This document shows, one piece after another, positions 54,718-64,000 of a stretch of 64,000 nucleotides of DNA. The position numbers and the translations under genes are program-made. The notes beneath the pieces are model-generated. The model ran no database searches, was not told the DNA's origin, and was given only the letters and a program-made list of their open reading frames with translations. The DNA comes from Flavobacterium sp. ALD4 (GTDB taxonomy: Bacteria; Bacteroidota; Bacteroidia; Flavobacteriales; Flavobacteriaceae). Each line of letters starts with the position of its first letter. Position 1 is the stretch's first letter. The DNA is taken from contig NZ_PJBJ01000023.1 of the NCBI RefSeq assembly GCF_002836475.1, positions 62,001 to 126,000 on the forward strand, written 5' to 3'.

Positions 54718-55932
54718 TTAATGCAGTTTTGAAATTTTATCCTGTGGCACTACAACAGTATAATCAGCAACTAAGCGATCCACATAATCATTCAATAATT
54801 CTAAAACCCGTTCACTTTTATCAGACTGGATCACTAATCCGGCATGGTAATCTAAAGGGACTCTAAAGCAAACTTCGGGATCTGAAAAAGAAGATAAATC
54901 AGGATTTTGATATTTAGACAAAGTCAATACAATTCCTGCATATCCTTTTTTTACTTTTGGTAATTTATATTTTTGATCTCTTACCAATGCATCTTCAATG
55001 GCAGCCCATTCTTTCCAAAGATTAATGTTTGAAGCAGCTTCTACCATTTCAGCTAGATGCGCTCCACCTACTCGTGATGATGTTTCCAGAAAATATATTT
55101 CTCCATCTTCATCGCTTTTTATAAATTCCGTATGCGCGGCACCATGTTTCAATCCAAAATCTTTAATGACCTGCTCATTCATCTTTTTTATAGCCTTGTC
55201 GTCTTCCGAATTATAAGGAATATTGGAGCTGCGAAAAACGCCGCCTGCCTGTGATATTTCCATAGGAGTGGCTAAATATTTTGAAGCCAAACTAAAAATC
55301 ACTTTACGATTTGAAATCAAACTGTCACAATGGTAAACAGCTCCTGGTTTGAACTTTTCCAATAAGTATTTGAAACGGTTATTCCCCATTTCGGTAATAT
55401 GAATCCATAGCGTTTCCTTATCGTATACCTTTATAATACCGGATGCTGAGGCTTCAGATCGTGGTTTTAAAACCCACGGAGGAGAAACAGTATCAGCGAA
55501 AGTATTGATGTCATGATCATTAAATAAAGAACAAAAAGCAGGAATGGCAATACCACAACTCTTCGCTCTCATGCGCATCGCCAGTTTATCCCTGAAGTAG
55601 CGTCCCGTAGTTTGTCCCATACCATCAATTCGCAGATTCTCTCTAAGATAGGTTGCTTTTTCTACATCATAATCATCCAATGCTACAATGGCATCGACTT
55701 GATTCGACTTCATCAAATTACCAACACCGAGTAATAAATGCTCTAAATTCCAATCGATATCCTGACCTTGCATGTAAAAGGTTTCGTCTATATGATCATG
55801 TGGCCATGGTTTATCTCTCAGTTTCTCGCTGGTTATCAGGTAGACTTTGTTGCCAAGACTTTTTAAATGAATTAAAAAATCGGCTCCTTTGAAATAATTC
55901 GAAATACAAATGAAGGTTTTAGGATTTTGCAT
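54718..55932 (-). CDS. ATP-grasp carboxylate-amine ligase (3 of 3)
   Basis: 404 residues. A pre-ATP-grasp N-terminal domain, then PPWVLKPRSEASASGIIKV (ATP lysine and glycine loop) near residue 165 and GEIYFLETSSRVGGAHL near 280, where the Mg-binding E-x-N-x-R is ETSSR (Asn replaced by Ser). Resembles carbamoyl-phosphate-synthetase-like ligases used for dipeptides and similar compounds. It sits 4 nt downstream of the M17 peptidase gene, so ligase and peptidase are made together. Confidence 0.88.
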   Translation of the reverse strand: MQNPKTFICISNYFKGADFLIHLKSLGNKVYLITSEKLRDKPWPHDHIDETFYMQGQDIDWNLEHLLLGVGNLMKSNQVDAIVALDDYDVEKATYLRENLRIDGMGQTTGRYFRDKLAMRMRAKSCGIAIPAFCSLFNDHDINTFADTVSPPWVLKPRSEASASGIIKVYDKETLWIHITEMGNNRFKYLLEKFKPGAVYHCDSLISNRKVIFSLASKYLATPMEISQAGGVFRSSNIPYNSEDDKAIKKMNEQVIKDFGLKHGAAHTEFIKSDEDGEIYFLETSSRVGGAHLAEMVEAASNINLWKEWAAIEDALVRDQKYKLPKVKKGYAGIVLTLSKYQNPDLSSFSDPEVCFRVPLDYHAGLVIQSDKSERVLELLNDYVDRLVADYTVVVPQDKISKLH

Positions 55933-55936
55933 GAGC

Positions 55937-57367
55937 TTATAAATTTTCTATGAACTTGGTTAGTAAATGTACTCCGTAGGCCGTGGCATGTTTGCTTTTT
56001 GCAAATTCACCGTCGCCAAATGTAACTCCGGCAACATCTAAATGTGCCCAAGCAGTATGCTCTTTTGTAAAATATTCTAAAAATTTAGCCGCGCTAATGG
56101 CACCAGCAACTGGTTTCCCGCTATAGTTTTTCACATCTGCAATATCACTTTCTATATCTTGTTTATAGACATCCCAAAGCGGTAATTGCCATAGACGTTC
56201 CCCTACTGAATCTCCTGCTTCCTGCAGTTTTTTTGAAAGGGATTCATTATTGGTAAACAAAGCGCCACATTCGTAACCGAATGTCCCTACACTGCTTCCG
56301 GTCAGTGTAGCGATATCCACAATATATTCCGGTTTATAATTTTTTATCAGATAAGAAATACCATCAGCCAAGACCAAACGGCCTTCAGCATCAGTATCAA
56401 TAATTTCAATTGAAGTACCGCTGTAACTGTGAATCACATCACTTGGCAAAAATGCCTTTGCGTCGACAGCATTTTCTGCACAAGGAACGATAGCGGTGAC
56501 TTTTACGGGTAATTGCAAATCAGCGATCAATTGCATGGCACCAAACACGGCAGCACCACCAGCCATATCACACTTCATATGAACCATTCCCGCAGTTTTT
56601 ATGTTTAAACCTCCAGTGTCAAAAGTGATTCCTTTTCCCACCAGGCCAACATGCTTTAAGTGCGGAACCGTTTCTTTTGGAGTATAACTCATCACTACAA
56701 ATTGCGGCTCATTTTGGCTCCCTTTTGCGACAGCTAAAAAGGCACCCAGTCCTTCTATTTGACAAGCTTCCAGACCAAGAATATTTACCTCAAATCCGTA
56801 TTTTTCCCCTTTGTCCAAAGCCCAATTTGCCAGATACTTCGGAGTCACCTTGTTTGGCGGTAAGTCAACCAGCGCTAAAGTTTGAAGTTGGGCGCGAGCA
56901 ATTTTTATCGCTTTATCGATTGTTGCAGAATAATCTTTTGAAGATAAAATTTCCAGTTCAAAATCAGGATTTAAAAAGGGATGCTCTTCTCCTTTTTTAA
57001 AATGACCTAAATTATAAGTACCTAACAATAACCCGGAAACTGTCGCTTCTACTTCTTCGCTACTGAACTCTTCCGGTACAAATAAGGCAACACTTTTTCC
57101 AAAAGCTTCTTTTTCTTTGAAAGAAATTCTTCTGGCTATTGTTTTTAATGCCTTATAATCTGTCGTTTTACCCAACCCGATAAAAACGTATGTATTGTCA
57201 TTTTTTTCGGCTAAATAATAAGTGTCTTTCTTGCCGTAGAAAACTTTTGAAGAAATTTCTAAACCTTCAAACTTAATTGGAACAATACTTTTAGCAGTAG
57301 TTTCAAAAACGGGTATTAAAACTGTTCCTGAAAAATTTTCTAATTTATTTATTTCTTTAGTTTTCAT
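55937..57367 (-). CDS. Leucyl aminopeptidase, M17 family
   Basis: 476 residues, hexameric di-metal aminopeptidase. The metal and catalytic blocks are VGKGITFDTGGLNIK (with catalytic Lys), MKCDMAGGAAVFGA and DTDAEGRLVLADG, which together supply the two-metal site and the Arg. Cytoplasmic. Directly abuts the esterase gene (start at 57367, stop at 57368) and precedes the ATP-grasp gene by 4 nt. It may process peptides or the amide product of the nearby ligases. Confidence 0.94.
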   Translation of the reverse strand: MKTKEINKLENFSGTVLIPVFETTAKSIVPIKFEGLEISSKVFYGKKDTYYLAEKNDNTYVFIGLGKTTDYKALKTIARRISFKEKEAFGKSVALFVPEEFSSEEVEATVSGLLLGTYNLGHFKKGEEHPFLNPDFELEILSSKDYSATIDKAIKIARAQLQTLALVDLPPNKVTPKYLANWALDKGEKYGFEVNILGLEACQIEGLGAFLAVAKGSQNEPQFVVMSYTPKETVPHLKHVGLVGKGITFDTGGLNIKTAGMVHMKCDMAGGAAVFGAMQLIADLQLPVKVTAIVPCAENAVDAKAFLPSDVIHSYSGTSIEIIDTDAEGRLVLADGISYLIKNYKPEYIVDIATLTGSSVGTFGYECGALFTNNESLSKKLQEAGDSVGERLWQLPLWDVYKQDIESDIADVKNYSGKPVAGAISAAKFLEYFTKEHTAWAHLDVAGVTFGDGEFAKSKHATAYGVHLLTKFIENL

Positions 57368-58504
57368 CTAATTGTCTTTTGTGTTAAAAAAAAGCCATTC
57401 AATAGCTTTAGGGAATTCATCACTCCAATACGTTTCGTTGTGTTTTCCTTCCTTATTAATGCTCAGATTAATTTTCATTTTATCTTTTACAAACTCACTG
57501 GCAATAGCGCGCTCCTTGAAGTTTTTCACATGTTCTATCATCGTGTCACTTTCATCGCCGCCGGCATATAAATATATTTTAGTGTCCTCTGTACCTTCTT
57601 CGTCAACTTTTATTTTCATATCGGGTTTAACCCAAAGTGAAGGAGAAAAAATCATCAATTTACCAAACACTTTAGGGTATCTCAACCCGCTAAATATGCT
57701 GATCAATCCGCCCATCGAACTGCCGCCGATTCCGGTATTAGCGCGATCTTTTTTGGTACGGAAATTATTATCCACAAACGGTTTCAACGTTTTAGTGACA
57801 AAACGAATGTATTTTTTTCCCTGTCCTTTTCCTAATATTGTTCTTCCAACATTGTATTCTTTTATTCTGTCTTCTTCAGCATGTTCAATGGCGATTATAA
57901 TAATTTTGCCAATTTTATACTCCGACATTACAGCCAGTTTTTTGTCAATTTCCCAATTGCCATATTCGGCATCCTCATTGAACAAGTTCTGGGCATCCTG
58001 TAAATACATTACCGGATAGCGTTCCTCTGAAGTATCATAATCGTGAGGAAGTAATGCCCAAATTTTTCTAGTTCTGTTAAGCTGGGGAATTTCAAATTCA
58101 TCAGAAATAAGTAGGACTTGCGGCAAATAGCTTTGTTTGAATGGCAGCCAGTTCTTTCTCCACCTTCCCACATGTTCATTTTGTATTCCTGTATGTTTCG
58201 TTGTTGACCTGTTTTCAGTACGGTTACCGCTGCCGTCAATTTCCACTTCACTCCAGTCCCCTTTTGTAAATTTATACAATAATGTTTCCGGATAGTCAAA
58301 ATCATGGGTGAATTTGAAATGATATAATCCACTTCCAATTTTCTCCATCACGAATTCCTTATCCTGCGTACGCCACTCGTTAAAATTACCCGAAAGATAG
58401 ACCGGACGTAAATCATCTTCATCGGTAGTTAGTATTATGTGGAGTCCTGTTTTTATGATTGTATCGTTAGGTTCTAAAGTGCTGCTTGTATTGTCATAAT
58501 TCAT
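57368..58504 (-). CDS. Esterase with N-terminal CBM48/E-set-like domain
   Basis: 378 residues from the ATG at 58504. A longer frame reaching 58585 would run into the his-operon terminator, which supports the shorter start. The N-terminal ~100 residues (LRPVYLSGNFNEWR) have the carbohydrate-binding E-set pattern seen in enterochelin-esterase-like proteins. The C-terminal alpha/beta hydrolase has GIGGSSMGGL as nucleophile elbow and KEGKHNETYW with the catalytic His. Family members hydrolyse siderophore esters or sugar esters; substrate here unknown. Heads the minus-strand M17/ATP-grasp set. Confidence 0.85.
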   Translation of the reverse strand: MNYDNTSSTLEPNDTIIKTGLHIILTTDEDDLRPVYLSGNFNEWRTQDKEFVMEKIGSGLYHFKFTHDFDYPETLLYKFTKGDWSEVEIDGSGNRTENRSTTKHTGIQNEHVGRWRKNWLPFKQSYLPQVLLISDEFEIPQLNRTRKIWALLPHDYDTSEERYPVMYLQDAQNLFNEDAEYGNWEIDKKLAVMSEYKIGKIIIIAIEHAEEDRIKEYNVGRTILGKGQGKKYIRFVTKTLKPFVDNNFRTKKDRANTGIGGSSMGGLISIFSGLRYPKVFGKLMIFSPSLWVKPDMKIKVDEEGTEDTKIYLYAGGDESDTMIEHVKNFKERAIASEFVKDKMKINLSINKEGKHNETYWSDEFPKAIEWLFFNTKDN

Positions 58505-58576
58505 AGCTTGTGTTGTGGTATTTCGTAAAATAAATAGTAAATATAGTGGATTGCAGGCTGAAATAAAAGAAAAAAG

Positions 58577-58612
58577 AAAACCCAACAGTAAATGAAATTA
58601 CCATTGGGTTTT
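58577..58612. terminator. Terminator at the end of the his operon
   Basis: AAAACCCAA pairs with TTGGGTTTT, and GTAA with TTAC inside, followed on the minus strand by TTTTCTTTTTTC. It lies 30 nt past the hisIE stop and separates the his operon from the esterase set. Confidence 0.85.
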
Positions 58613-58641
58613 ATATAGTTTAATAAACAAGAAAAAGATCT

Positions 58642-59241
58642 CTATTTCTGGCGACTTTTTAATACGTCAACTACATCATTGATTTTGAATCCTTTCGCCT
58701 GAAGCAGAATTAGGTAATGAAAAAGTAGATCGGCACTTTCACTTAAAAACAAATCATCGTTATCATCTTTTGCTTCAATAACCACTTCAACAGCTTCTTC
58801 ACCAACTTTCTGTGCGATTTTATTGATTCCCAATTTAAATAAAGAAGCCACATAACTCTTTTCAGAATCTGCATTTTCTCTTCGTACTTGAATAGTATTT
58901 TCTAGAGAAGAAATAAAACCGTAATTCGTCTTGTTTTCTGTTGCCCAACAAGTATCAGTTCCTTTGTGACAAGTAGGACCTTCCGGCTTTACCTGAATCA
59001 ACAAGGTATCATTGTCGCAATCATTTTTGATATCAATCAGGTTCAAGAAATTGCCGCTTTCCTCACCCTTTGTCCAAAGCCTTTGTTTTGATCTGCTGTA
59101 AAAAGTTACCTTTTTAGTCTCTACTGTTTTTTGATATGCTTCTGCATTCATATAACCCAACATTAAAACAGCATTAGTTTCGCTGTCTTGAATTATGGCA
59201 GGAATTAATCCATCGGTATTTTTTGAAAAATCTATATTCAT
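58642..59241 (-). CDS. hisIE: Bifunctional phosphoribosyl-AMP cyclohydrolase / phosphoribosyl-ATP pyrophosphatase
   Basis: 199 residues, steps 2 and 3 of histidine synthesis. HisI half: FYSRSKQRLWTKGEESGN, the conserved Asp in DIKNDCDND, and the zinc Cys/His of GPTCHKGTDTCW. HisE half: KVGEEAVEVVIEAKDD and ESADLLFHYLILL, the helical NTP-pyrophosphatase motif. The fused order I-E is standard for Bacteroidetes. Last gene of the leftward his operon. Confidence 0.96.
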   Translation of the reverse strand: MNIDFSKNTDGLIPAIIQDSETNAVLMLGYMNAEAYQKTVETKKVTFYSRSKQRLWTKGEESGNFLNLIDIKNDCDNDTLLIQVKPEGPTCHKGTDTCWATENKTNYGFISSLENTIQVRRENADSEKSYVASLFKLGINKIAQKVGEEAVEVVIEAKDDNDDLFLSESADLLFHYLILLQAKGFKINDVVDVLKSRQK

Positions 59242-59348
59242 TGTATTTGTTTTTTTTGGAAAGAAAAAAAGAACATGGAGAATAGACGATAGACGAAAAA
59301 GATAAAAATCACGGTTCTTTTCTAAGTCTATTTTCTGTGTTCTTCCAT

Positions 59349-60104
59349 CTAAATTCTAACTTCTATATTATTATTTTTAAGTTCTTTTTTTAGTGTTCTA
59401 ATTTCGATTTCTTTAAAGTGAAATACACTTGCCGCCAATGCTGCATCTGCTTTTCCTACTGTAAAGCTATCAACAAAATGTTGTATGTTACCAGCACCGC
59501 CAGAAGCGATTATAGGAATATTGACCACACTCGAAAGTTTTGCCAATGCTTCATTTGCAAATCCGTTCTTCGTTCCGTCATTATCCATGGAAGTAAACAG
59601 AATTTCCCCTGCCCCTCTTTGTTCCACTTCTTTTACCCAATCAAATAAATTTAATTCTGTTGGCACTTTGCCTCCTACCAAATGAACAATCCATCGACCG
59701 TCAATCTGCTTGGCATCAATAGCGACTACCACACATTGACTGCCAAATTTCTGTGCCAAATCATTGATCAGTTGTGGGTTTTTTACTGCCGAAGAATTGA
59801 TAGAAACCTTATCCGCTCCATTCTGAAGCAAGATCTCCACGTCCTCCACGGATGAAATTCCGCCACCTACCGTAAATGGAATATTAATCGTAGAAGCCAC
59901 TTTTCGAACTAAGTCAACCAAGGTCTTTCTTCTTTCTTCTGTCGCAGAAATATCTAAAAACACTAATTCATCAGCTCCTTCAGCTGAATAGATTTTAGCT
60001 AATTCCACCGGATCACCAGCATCACGTAAATCTACGAAATTTACGCCTTTTACGGTTCTACCGTTTTTTATATCTAAGCAAGGAATGATTCTTTTCGTCA
60101 GCAT
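59349..60104 (-). CDS. hisF: Imidazole glycerol phosphate synthase cyclase subunit
   Basis: 251 residues from the ATG at 60104 ([12 protein letters not shown]); a frame opening at 60140 only adds 12 residues that are not part of HisF. TIM barrel with catalytic D11 in CLDIKNGR, the second catalytic Asp in VVAIDAK, and phosphate loops TVGGGI and ASGGAG. Uses ammonia from HisH to form the imidazole ring and release AICAR. Downstream of hisA in the operon. Confidence 0.97.
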   Translation of the reverse strand: MLTKRIIPCLDIKNGRTVKGVNFVDLRDAGDPVELAKIYSAEGADELVFLDISATEERRKTLVDLVRKVASTINIPFTVGGGISSVEDVEILLQNGADKVSINSSAVKNPQLINDLAQKFGSQCVVVAIDAKQIDGRWIVHLVGGKVPTELNLFDWVKEVEQRGAGEILFTSMDNDGTKNGFANEALAKLSSVVNIPIIASGGAGNIQHFVDSFTVGKADAALAASVFHFKEIEIRTLKKELKNNNIEVRI

Positions 60105-60158
60105 GTCTTTTATTGTTTTTTTTGGATAGACGCACTTCAATACGTCTTTACGCAGGAG

Positions 60159-60881
60159 TTACCCAATAATGTATTGTTCTAATTGTTTCAATGAAATCCT
60201 TCCTTCATAAATCGCTTTCCCAATTATAGTTCCTTCACATCCTAACTCCGCTAATTTTGGCAATTCATCAAAGGTAGAAATTCCACCCGAGGCAATTAAT
60301 TTTATTCCTTTGGCTTCTGCCAAAATTTTAGCATATAAGTCAAAACTTGGACCTTCGAGCATACCGTCTTTTGCTATATCAGTACAAATGACATGTTGAA
60401 TGCCTTTAGCTTGATATCCTTGTATAAAAGGGATTAAGTCTTCATCGGATTCTTCCAACCACCCTGATATGGCCACTTTTTCATTGTTGGCGTCCGCACC
60501 AAGTATAATTTTATCAGAACCGTATTCTTGAATCCATTTTTCGAATAAAGCTCTGTTTTTGATAGCAATGCTGCCGCCTGTAATTTGATTGGCGCCACTA
60601 TCGAAGGCAATTTTCAAATCGGCATCCGATTTTAAACCACCACCAAAATCAATTTTCAATTTTGTTTTAGAAGCGATTTGCTCCAATATTTTATAATTTA
60701 CAATTTGGCTTGACTTTGCTCCGTCTAAATCCACTAAATGCAAATATTCGATGCCGTGTGCTTCAAATTCTTTGGCAACCTCAAGCGGGTTTTCATTATA
60801 AATGATCTTGGTGTTGTAATCCCCTTTTGACAAGCGAACACATTTTCCGTCGATGATATCTATGGCAGGTATTATTCTCAT
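60159..60881 (-). CDS. hisA: ProFAR isomerase
   Basis: 240-residue TIM barrel, homologous to HisF. Catalytic Asp in [19 protein letters not shown] and the second acidic residue in [13 protein letters not shown]; phosphate loops FGGGLKS and ASGGIST. Amadori-type isomerisation preceding the HisF/HisH step. Between hisH and hisF. Confidence 0.97.
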   Translation of the reverse strand: MRIIPAIDIIDGKCVRLSKGDYNTKIIYNENPLEVAKEFEAHGIEYLHLVDLDGAKSSQIVNYKILEQIASKTKLKIDFGGGLKSDADLKIAFDSGANQITGGSIAIKNRALFEKWIQEYGSDKIILGADANNEKVAISGWLEESDEDLIPFIQGYQAKGIQHVICTDIAKDGMLEGPSFDLYAKILAEAKGIKLIASGGISTFDELPKLAELGCEGTIIGKAIYEGRISLKQLEQYIIG

Positions 60882-60960
60882 TAGATTTTTGATTGTAGAT
60901 TAACGATTTTTGATTTCAGATTGTAATTGAAATTGATTTTTGCGATTGCCATTAAAATAT

Positions 60961-61542
60961 TTATAACTTAAGAAAATTTTCTAGAATTTTTTCCCCCACA
61001 TCACCACTTTTCTCGGGGTGAAACTGGGTTCCGTAAAAATTATCTTTTTGCAAAGCTGATGCATATTCCACTTCATAATTTGTGGTGGCAATCGATTCCG
61101 CACAATCCGGTGCATAAAAACTATGCACTAAATACATATATTCGTTTTCAGCGATTCCATCGAACAAAGGAGACTTCAAATTATATATTTGATTCCAACC
61201 CATCTGTGGTACTTTAACTTTTGGAGTAAATTTAATCACATCCACATTAAAAATACCCAGACCTTTTGTATCCCCTTCTTCCGAAGCATTGCACATCAAC
61301 TGCATCCCTAAACAAATTCCTAAAACAGGTTGTTTTAATGTTGGAATTAAACTGTCTAAACCACTTTCCAAAAGCATTTTCATCGCTGAACTGGCTTCTC
61401 CCACTCCTGGGAAAATCACTTTATCAGCTGCTTTGATTTCGTCAGGTTTGTTACTCAAAATAGCTTTGAATCCCAATCTTTCAATAGCAAACATTATGCT
61501 TTGAATATTCCCTGCTCCATAATTTATGATTACTATTTTCAT
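60961..61542 (-). CDS. hisH: Imidazole glycerol phosphate synthase glutaminase subunit
   Basis: 193-residue class I glutaminase. Nucleophile in GICLGMQLMC, and the His-Glu pair in GTQFHPEKSGDVG. Supplies ammonia to HisF through the barrel. Unlike the class I protein at 50215, the elbow has the regular GxCxGxQ pattern. In operon with hisB upstream and hisA downstream. Confidence 0.97.
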   Translation of the reverse strand: MKIVIINYGAGNIQSIMFAIERLGFKAILSNKPDEIKAADKVIFPGVGEASSAMKMLLESGLDSLIPTLKQPVLGICLGMQLMCNASEEGDTKGLGIFNVDVIKFTPKVKVPQMGWNQIYNLKSPLFDGIAENEYMYLVHSFYAPDCAESIATTNYEVEYASALQKDNFYGTQFHPEKSGDVGEKILENFLKL

Positions 61543-61606
61543 TTATTTTTGTTTCAAGTTTAAAGTTTCAAATTATTCTACTAAGCTGAAACTTTAAAGG
61601 ACTTTT

Positions 61607-62743
61607 TTAAAGCATTCCTTTCGTGCTAGGTAAAATCATCTTCTCTGTATCGCGTTTTACGGCAACTTTTATCGCTTTGGCGAAAGCCTTAAAAATAGCT
61701 TCAATCTTGTGATGTTCGTTTTGTCCCTCGGCTTTGATGTTGATATTTGCTTTGGCACCGTCAGAGAAGGATTTAAAGAAATGCAAAAACATCTCTGTTG
61801 GCATTTTCCCAACCATTTCGCGTTTGAATTCGGTTTCCCAAACCAACCAGTTTCTACCTCCAAAATCAATAGCTACCTGTGCTAAACAATCATCCATTGG
61901 CAAACAAAATCCGTAACGCTCAATACCTAATTTGTTACCCAGTGCTTTGGCAAAAACTTCACCTAAAGCAATCGCAGTATCTTCGATGGTATGGTGCTCA
62001 TCCACTTCCAAATCTCCCTTTACAAGAATTTCCAAGTCCATTTGTCCATGACGTGCAATTTGGTCCAGCATATGATCAAAAAAAGCGATACCGGTTTCAA
62101 TTTTACTTTTTCCGGTTCCATCCAGATTTAAATTGATGTAAATATCTGTTTCATTAGTTTTTCTTTCAATCGTAGCTGAACGTGATTCTAACTTCAGGAA
62201 TTCATAAATTTCTTTCCAATCAGTTGATTGCAGTGTAATAACTGAATCTAACTCTTCTCTTTTAGAAGCTATTTCAGTATGCCCCGCACCTTCCGTAGTA
62301 TTAAGAAAGATTGCCTTTGCACCAAGATTTTTGGCTAATTCCACATCTGTCAAACGGTCTCCCAGTACGAAAGAATTCGCTAAATCATACAGAGGGTTAT
62401 CAATGTACTTCATCAGCATTCCCGTTCTTGGCTTGCGCGTTGGTGCATTATCCTCCGGAAAAGAACGGTCTACAAAAATATCATCAAAAAGAACGCCTTC
62501 ATTTTCAAAAGCTCTCAAAATGAAATTTTGAGTAGGCCAAAAAGTGTCTTCAGGAAAACTGTCTGTCCCCAATCCGTCTTGATTAGTCACCATCACCAAT
62601 TCATATTCTAATTCTTTCGCTATTTTAGCCAAATACTGAAATGCTTTTGGGTAAAATTCTAATTTAGACAAACTGTCTAATTGATAACCTTCCGGTTCTA
62701 AAACCATAGTTCCGTCACGATCTATAAAAAGTACTTTTTTCAT
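61607..62743 (-). CDS. hisB: Bifunctional histidinol-phosphatase / imidazoleglycerol-phosphate dehydratase
   Basis: 378 residues, a fusion of an N-terminal HAD phosphatase (about 1-165; FIDRDGTMV with the nucleophilic Asp) and a C-terminal IGP dehydratase (about 185-378; [12 protein letters not shown] and [13 protein letters not shown], the manganese-binding His-rich motifs). Catalyses the sixth and eighth steps of the pathway. The fused form is typical of Bacteroidetes and enterics. Confidence 0.97.
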   Translation of the reverse strand: MKKVLFIDRDGTMVLEPEGYQLDSLSKLEFYPKAFQYLAKIAKELEYELVMVTNQDGLGTDSFPEDTFWPTQNFILRAFENEGVLFDDIFVDRSFPEDNAPTRKPRTGMLMKYIDNPLYDLANSFVLGDRLTDVELAKNLGAKAIFLNTTEGAGHTEIASKREELDSVITLQSTDWKEIYEFLKLESRSATIERKTNETDIYINLNLDGTGKSKIETGIAFFDHMLDQIARHGQMDLEILVKGDLEVDEHHTIEDTAIALGEVFAKALGNKLGIERYGFCLPMDDCLAQVAIDFGGRNWLVWETEFKREMVGKMPTEMFLHFFKSFSDGAKANINIKAEGQNEHHKIEAIFKAFAKAIKVAVKRDTEKMILPSTKGML

Positions 62744-62910
62744 TTGTTATGATTTAAAAGAGACACAAATTTCACAGATTAGCAATCGCTTAAGTTCTGT
62801 TTATTTTGAGTTCTATTTTCTTACTATTTTTCTAAAACTATTTTATTTTTAATAACTACACTTTCAAAATAACACTTCTAAAAATTAGTGGTGATTACTG
62901 AAGTTTGTGT

Positions 62911-63960
62911 TTAAATTGTTATCAGAGCCTCAATTAATTTTTTGTTTTCTTCTGCTGTTCCAATCGTTAATCGCAAACAATTTTCACACAAGGGTTGTGT
63001 TGTTCGGTTGCGAATCACAATTCCTTTAGCAATCAATTCATTGTATCTTTTATTAGCATCATCTACTTTTATTAAAATAAAATTAGCTTCTGTTGGATAT
63101 ATTTCCGAGACAAATTTAACCTCAAGTAATACTTTAAGTAAATGATCTCTTTGTGTTATAATAGAATCAATTTCTATTTCTATTTTTTCTTTATCTGCCA
63201 AACGTGTTAAAGCTCTTTTTTGAGTAAGTTCGTTTACATTATAAGGAGGCTTTATTTTATTCAAAACTGCAATAACCTGGCTTGAAGCATAACAAATCCC
63301 TAAACGTATACCGGCTAAACCATATGCTTTAGACAAGGTTTGAGTAATAACTAAATTTGGATATTCGTCCAATTCATTAACCCAACTTTGTTTCTTTGAA
63401 AAGTCGATATAAGCCTCATCAATAACCACTAAACCATTAAAATTCTGTAGCAAGGTTACTATATTTTTATCTGAAAAGGAATTCCCGGTTGGATTGTTTG
63501 GAGAACATAAAAAGAGTATTTTCGTGTTTTCATTTACTGCCTCTAAAATAGCATCTACTTGGGGTTCAAAATCGTTAGAAAGCAATACCTCTTTATTCTC
63601 GACAGCGTTAATACTTGCCAAAACACCGTACATTCCATAGGTAGGTGGCAATGTTATTACGTTGTCTGTATTCGGTTCGCAAAAAGCTCTGAAAAGTAAA
63701 TCTAATACTTCATCACTCCCATTTCCTAGTAAGATCTGATTTGGTAGAATTTTTCGTTGCTTTGCCAAAACTGCTTTTACACTGACTTGCTGCGGATCTG
63801 GATAGCGGTTCACACCAGTCTCAAAAGGATTTTCATTAGCATCCAAAAATATCATTTGGGCTACATCAAAATCTTTAAACTCATCACGAGCAGATGAATA
63901 TGGCTTCATTTTTAGTACGTTTTCACGAACTAATGTATTTACATCAAAACTATTTTTCAT
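62911..63960 (-). CDS. hisC: Histidinol-phosphate aminotransferase
   Basis: 349 residues from the ATG at 63960; the TTG two codons upstream is not needed. Fold type I PLP enzyme: LLGNGSDEVLDLLFRAFC, FLCSPNNPTGNSF, VVIDEAYIDF (Asp/Tyr contacting PLP) and the Schiff-base lysine in TLSKAYGLAG. Its start overlaps the end of hisD, and a 167-nt AT-rich gap separates it from hisB. Confidence 0.96.
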   Translation of the reverse strand: MKNSFDVNTLVRENVLKMKPYSSARDEFKDFDVAQMIFLDANENPFETGVNRYPDPQQVSVKAVLAKQRKILPNQILLGNGSDEVLDLLFRAFCEPNTDNVITLPPTYGMYGVLASINAVENKEVLLSNDFEPQVDAILEAVNENTKILFLCSPNNPTGNSFSDKNIVTLLQNFNGLVVIDEAYIDFSKKQSWVNELDEYPNLVITQTLSKAYGLAGIRLGICYASSQVIAVLNKIKPPYNVNELTQKRALTRLADKEKIEIEIDSIITQRDHLLKVLLEVKFVSEIYPTEANFILIKVDDANKRYNELIAKGIVIRNRTTQPLCENCLRLTIGTAEENKKLIEALITI

Positions 63961-64000
63961 CTTCAATCGCTTTTAATCGTAAAGAAACTGCATTTCTGTG
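63950..64000 (-). CDS. hisD: 3' end of hisD (histidinol dehydrogenase), cut by window edge
   Basis: Only the last 16 codons are visible: a frame reading HRNAVSLRLKAIEDEK then TAG, which matches the normal C-terminal end of HisD (AVSxRLK). It overlaps the hisC start by 11 nt. Called from this tail and from operon position; the rest lies outside the window. Confidence 0.65.
   Translation of the reverse strand, partial: HRNAVSLRLKAIEDEK

Noticed and set aside
58009..58338. 109-codon minus-strand frame
   Set aside because: Shadow in another frame of the esterase gene, without family resemblance.
58505..58585. Longer N-terminus of the CBM48-like esterase
   Set aside because: It would overlap the his-operon terminator hairpin and adds a non-homologous hydrophobic stretch.
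1..64000. tRNA, rRNA, CRISPR array, prophage or intact IS
   Set aside because: Scanned by eye on both strands: no T-loop pattern with acceptor pairing, no regular short repeats and no intact transposase or phage genes were seen.

Overview
The window looks like a chromosome segment of a Flavobacterium-like member of the Bacteroidetes (Flavobacteriaceae). It is AT-rich. Most genes lack a Shine-Dalgarno sequence. Several starts are preceded by the Bacteroidetes -7 element TAnnTTTG. The content is also typical of the group: bifunctional hisB, DUF6155, DUF3817, SusD-free CarboxypepD_reg proteins, and the DUF294/exonuclease pair. No tRNA, rRNA, CRISPR array or intact mobile element was seen.

Layout. 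1-3.4 kb: end of a branched-chain amino acid operon, ilvB (cut by the window edge)-ilvN-ilvC. 3.9-5.8 kb: acs. 5.8-6.5 kb: a membrane protein on the minus strand. 6.6-12.1 kb: a tightly coupled operon combining a type III polyketide synthase with its own KS, ACP, hot-dog dehydratase and phosphopantetheinyl transferase, plus a flavoprotein and a methyltransferase. This is a probable phenolic-lipid or quinone-type pathway. 12.3-14.8 kb: a cNMP/CBS/DUF294 signalling protein paired with an exonuclease-fold protein that has lost catalytic residues.

15-38 kb is a looser region of single redox and detoxification genes mixed with gene debris. Genes: aldo/keto reductase, MsrA-like, SDR, two ~90% identical Old Yellow Enzymes, sterol-desaturase family, zinc ADH, redoxin, nitroreductase, ALDH, FKBP, Lrp, TauE, carbonic anhydrase, Bcr/CflA-type MFS, NDH-2. 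Debris: decayed FAD-oxidoreductase, IS3 and IS30 remnants, a decayed coiled-coil protein, and unassigned fragments. Both OYEs and the nitroreductase share one promoter design: an FNR/CRP-like palindrome exactly 22 nt upstream of a TAnnTTTG box. This suggests a small co-regulated stress or anaerobiosis regulon.

39-46.5 kb: a TonB-plug-like secreted protein, two SF2 helicases, an MscS channel and small housekeeping genes. 47-58.5 kb: two convergent gene sets. The plus set is esterase, ATP-grasp, GCS2-type carboxylate-amine ligase, class I amidotransferase and a second ATP-grasp-like protein. The minus set is a CBM48-like esterase, M17 aminopeptidase, a third ATP-grasp, M1 aminopeptidase and DUF4240. 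Together they look like a system for making and breaking down a peptide-like or amide-linked metabolite. 58.6-64 kb: the histidine operon read leftwards, (hisD)-hisC-hisB-hisH-hisA-hisF-hisIE.
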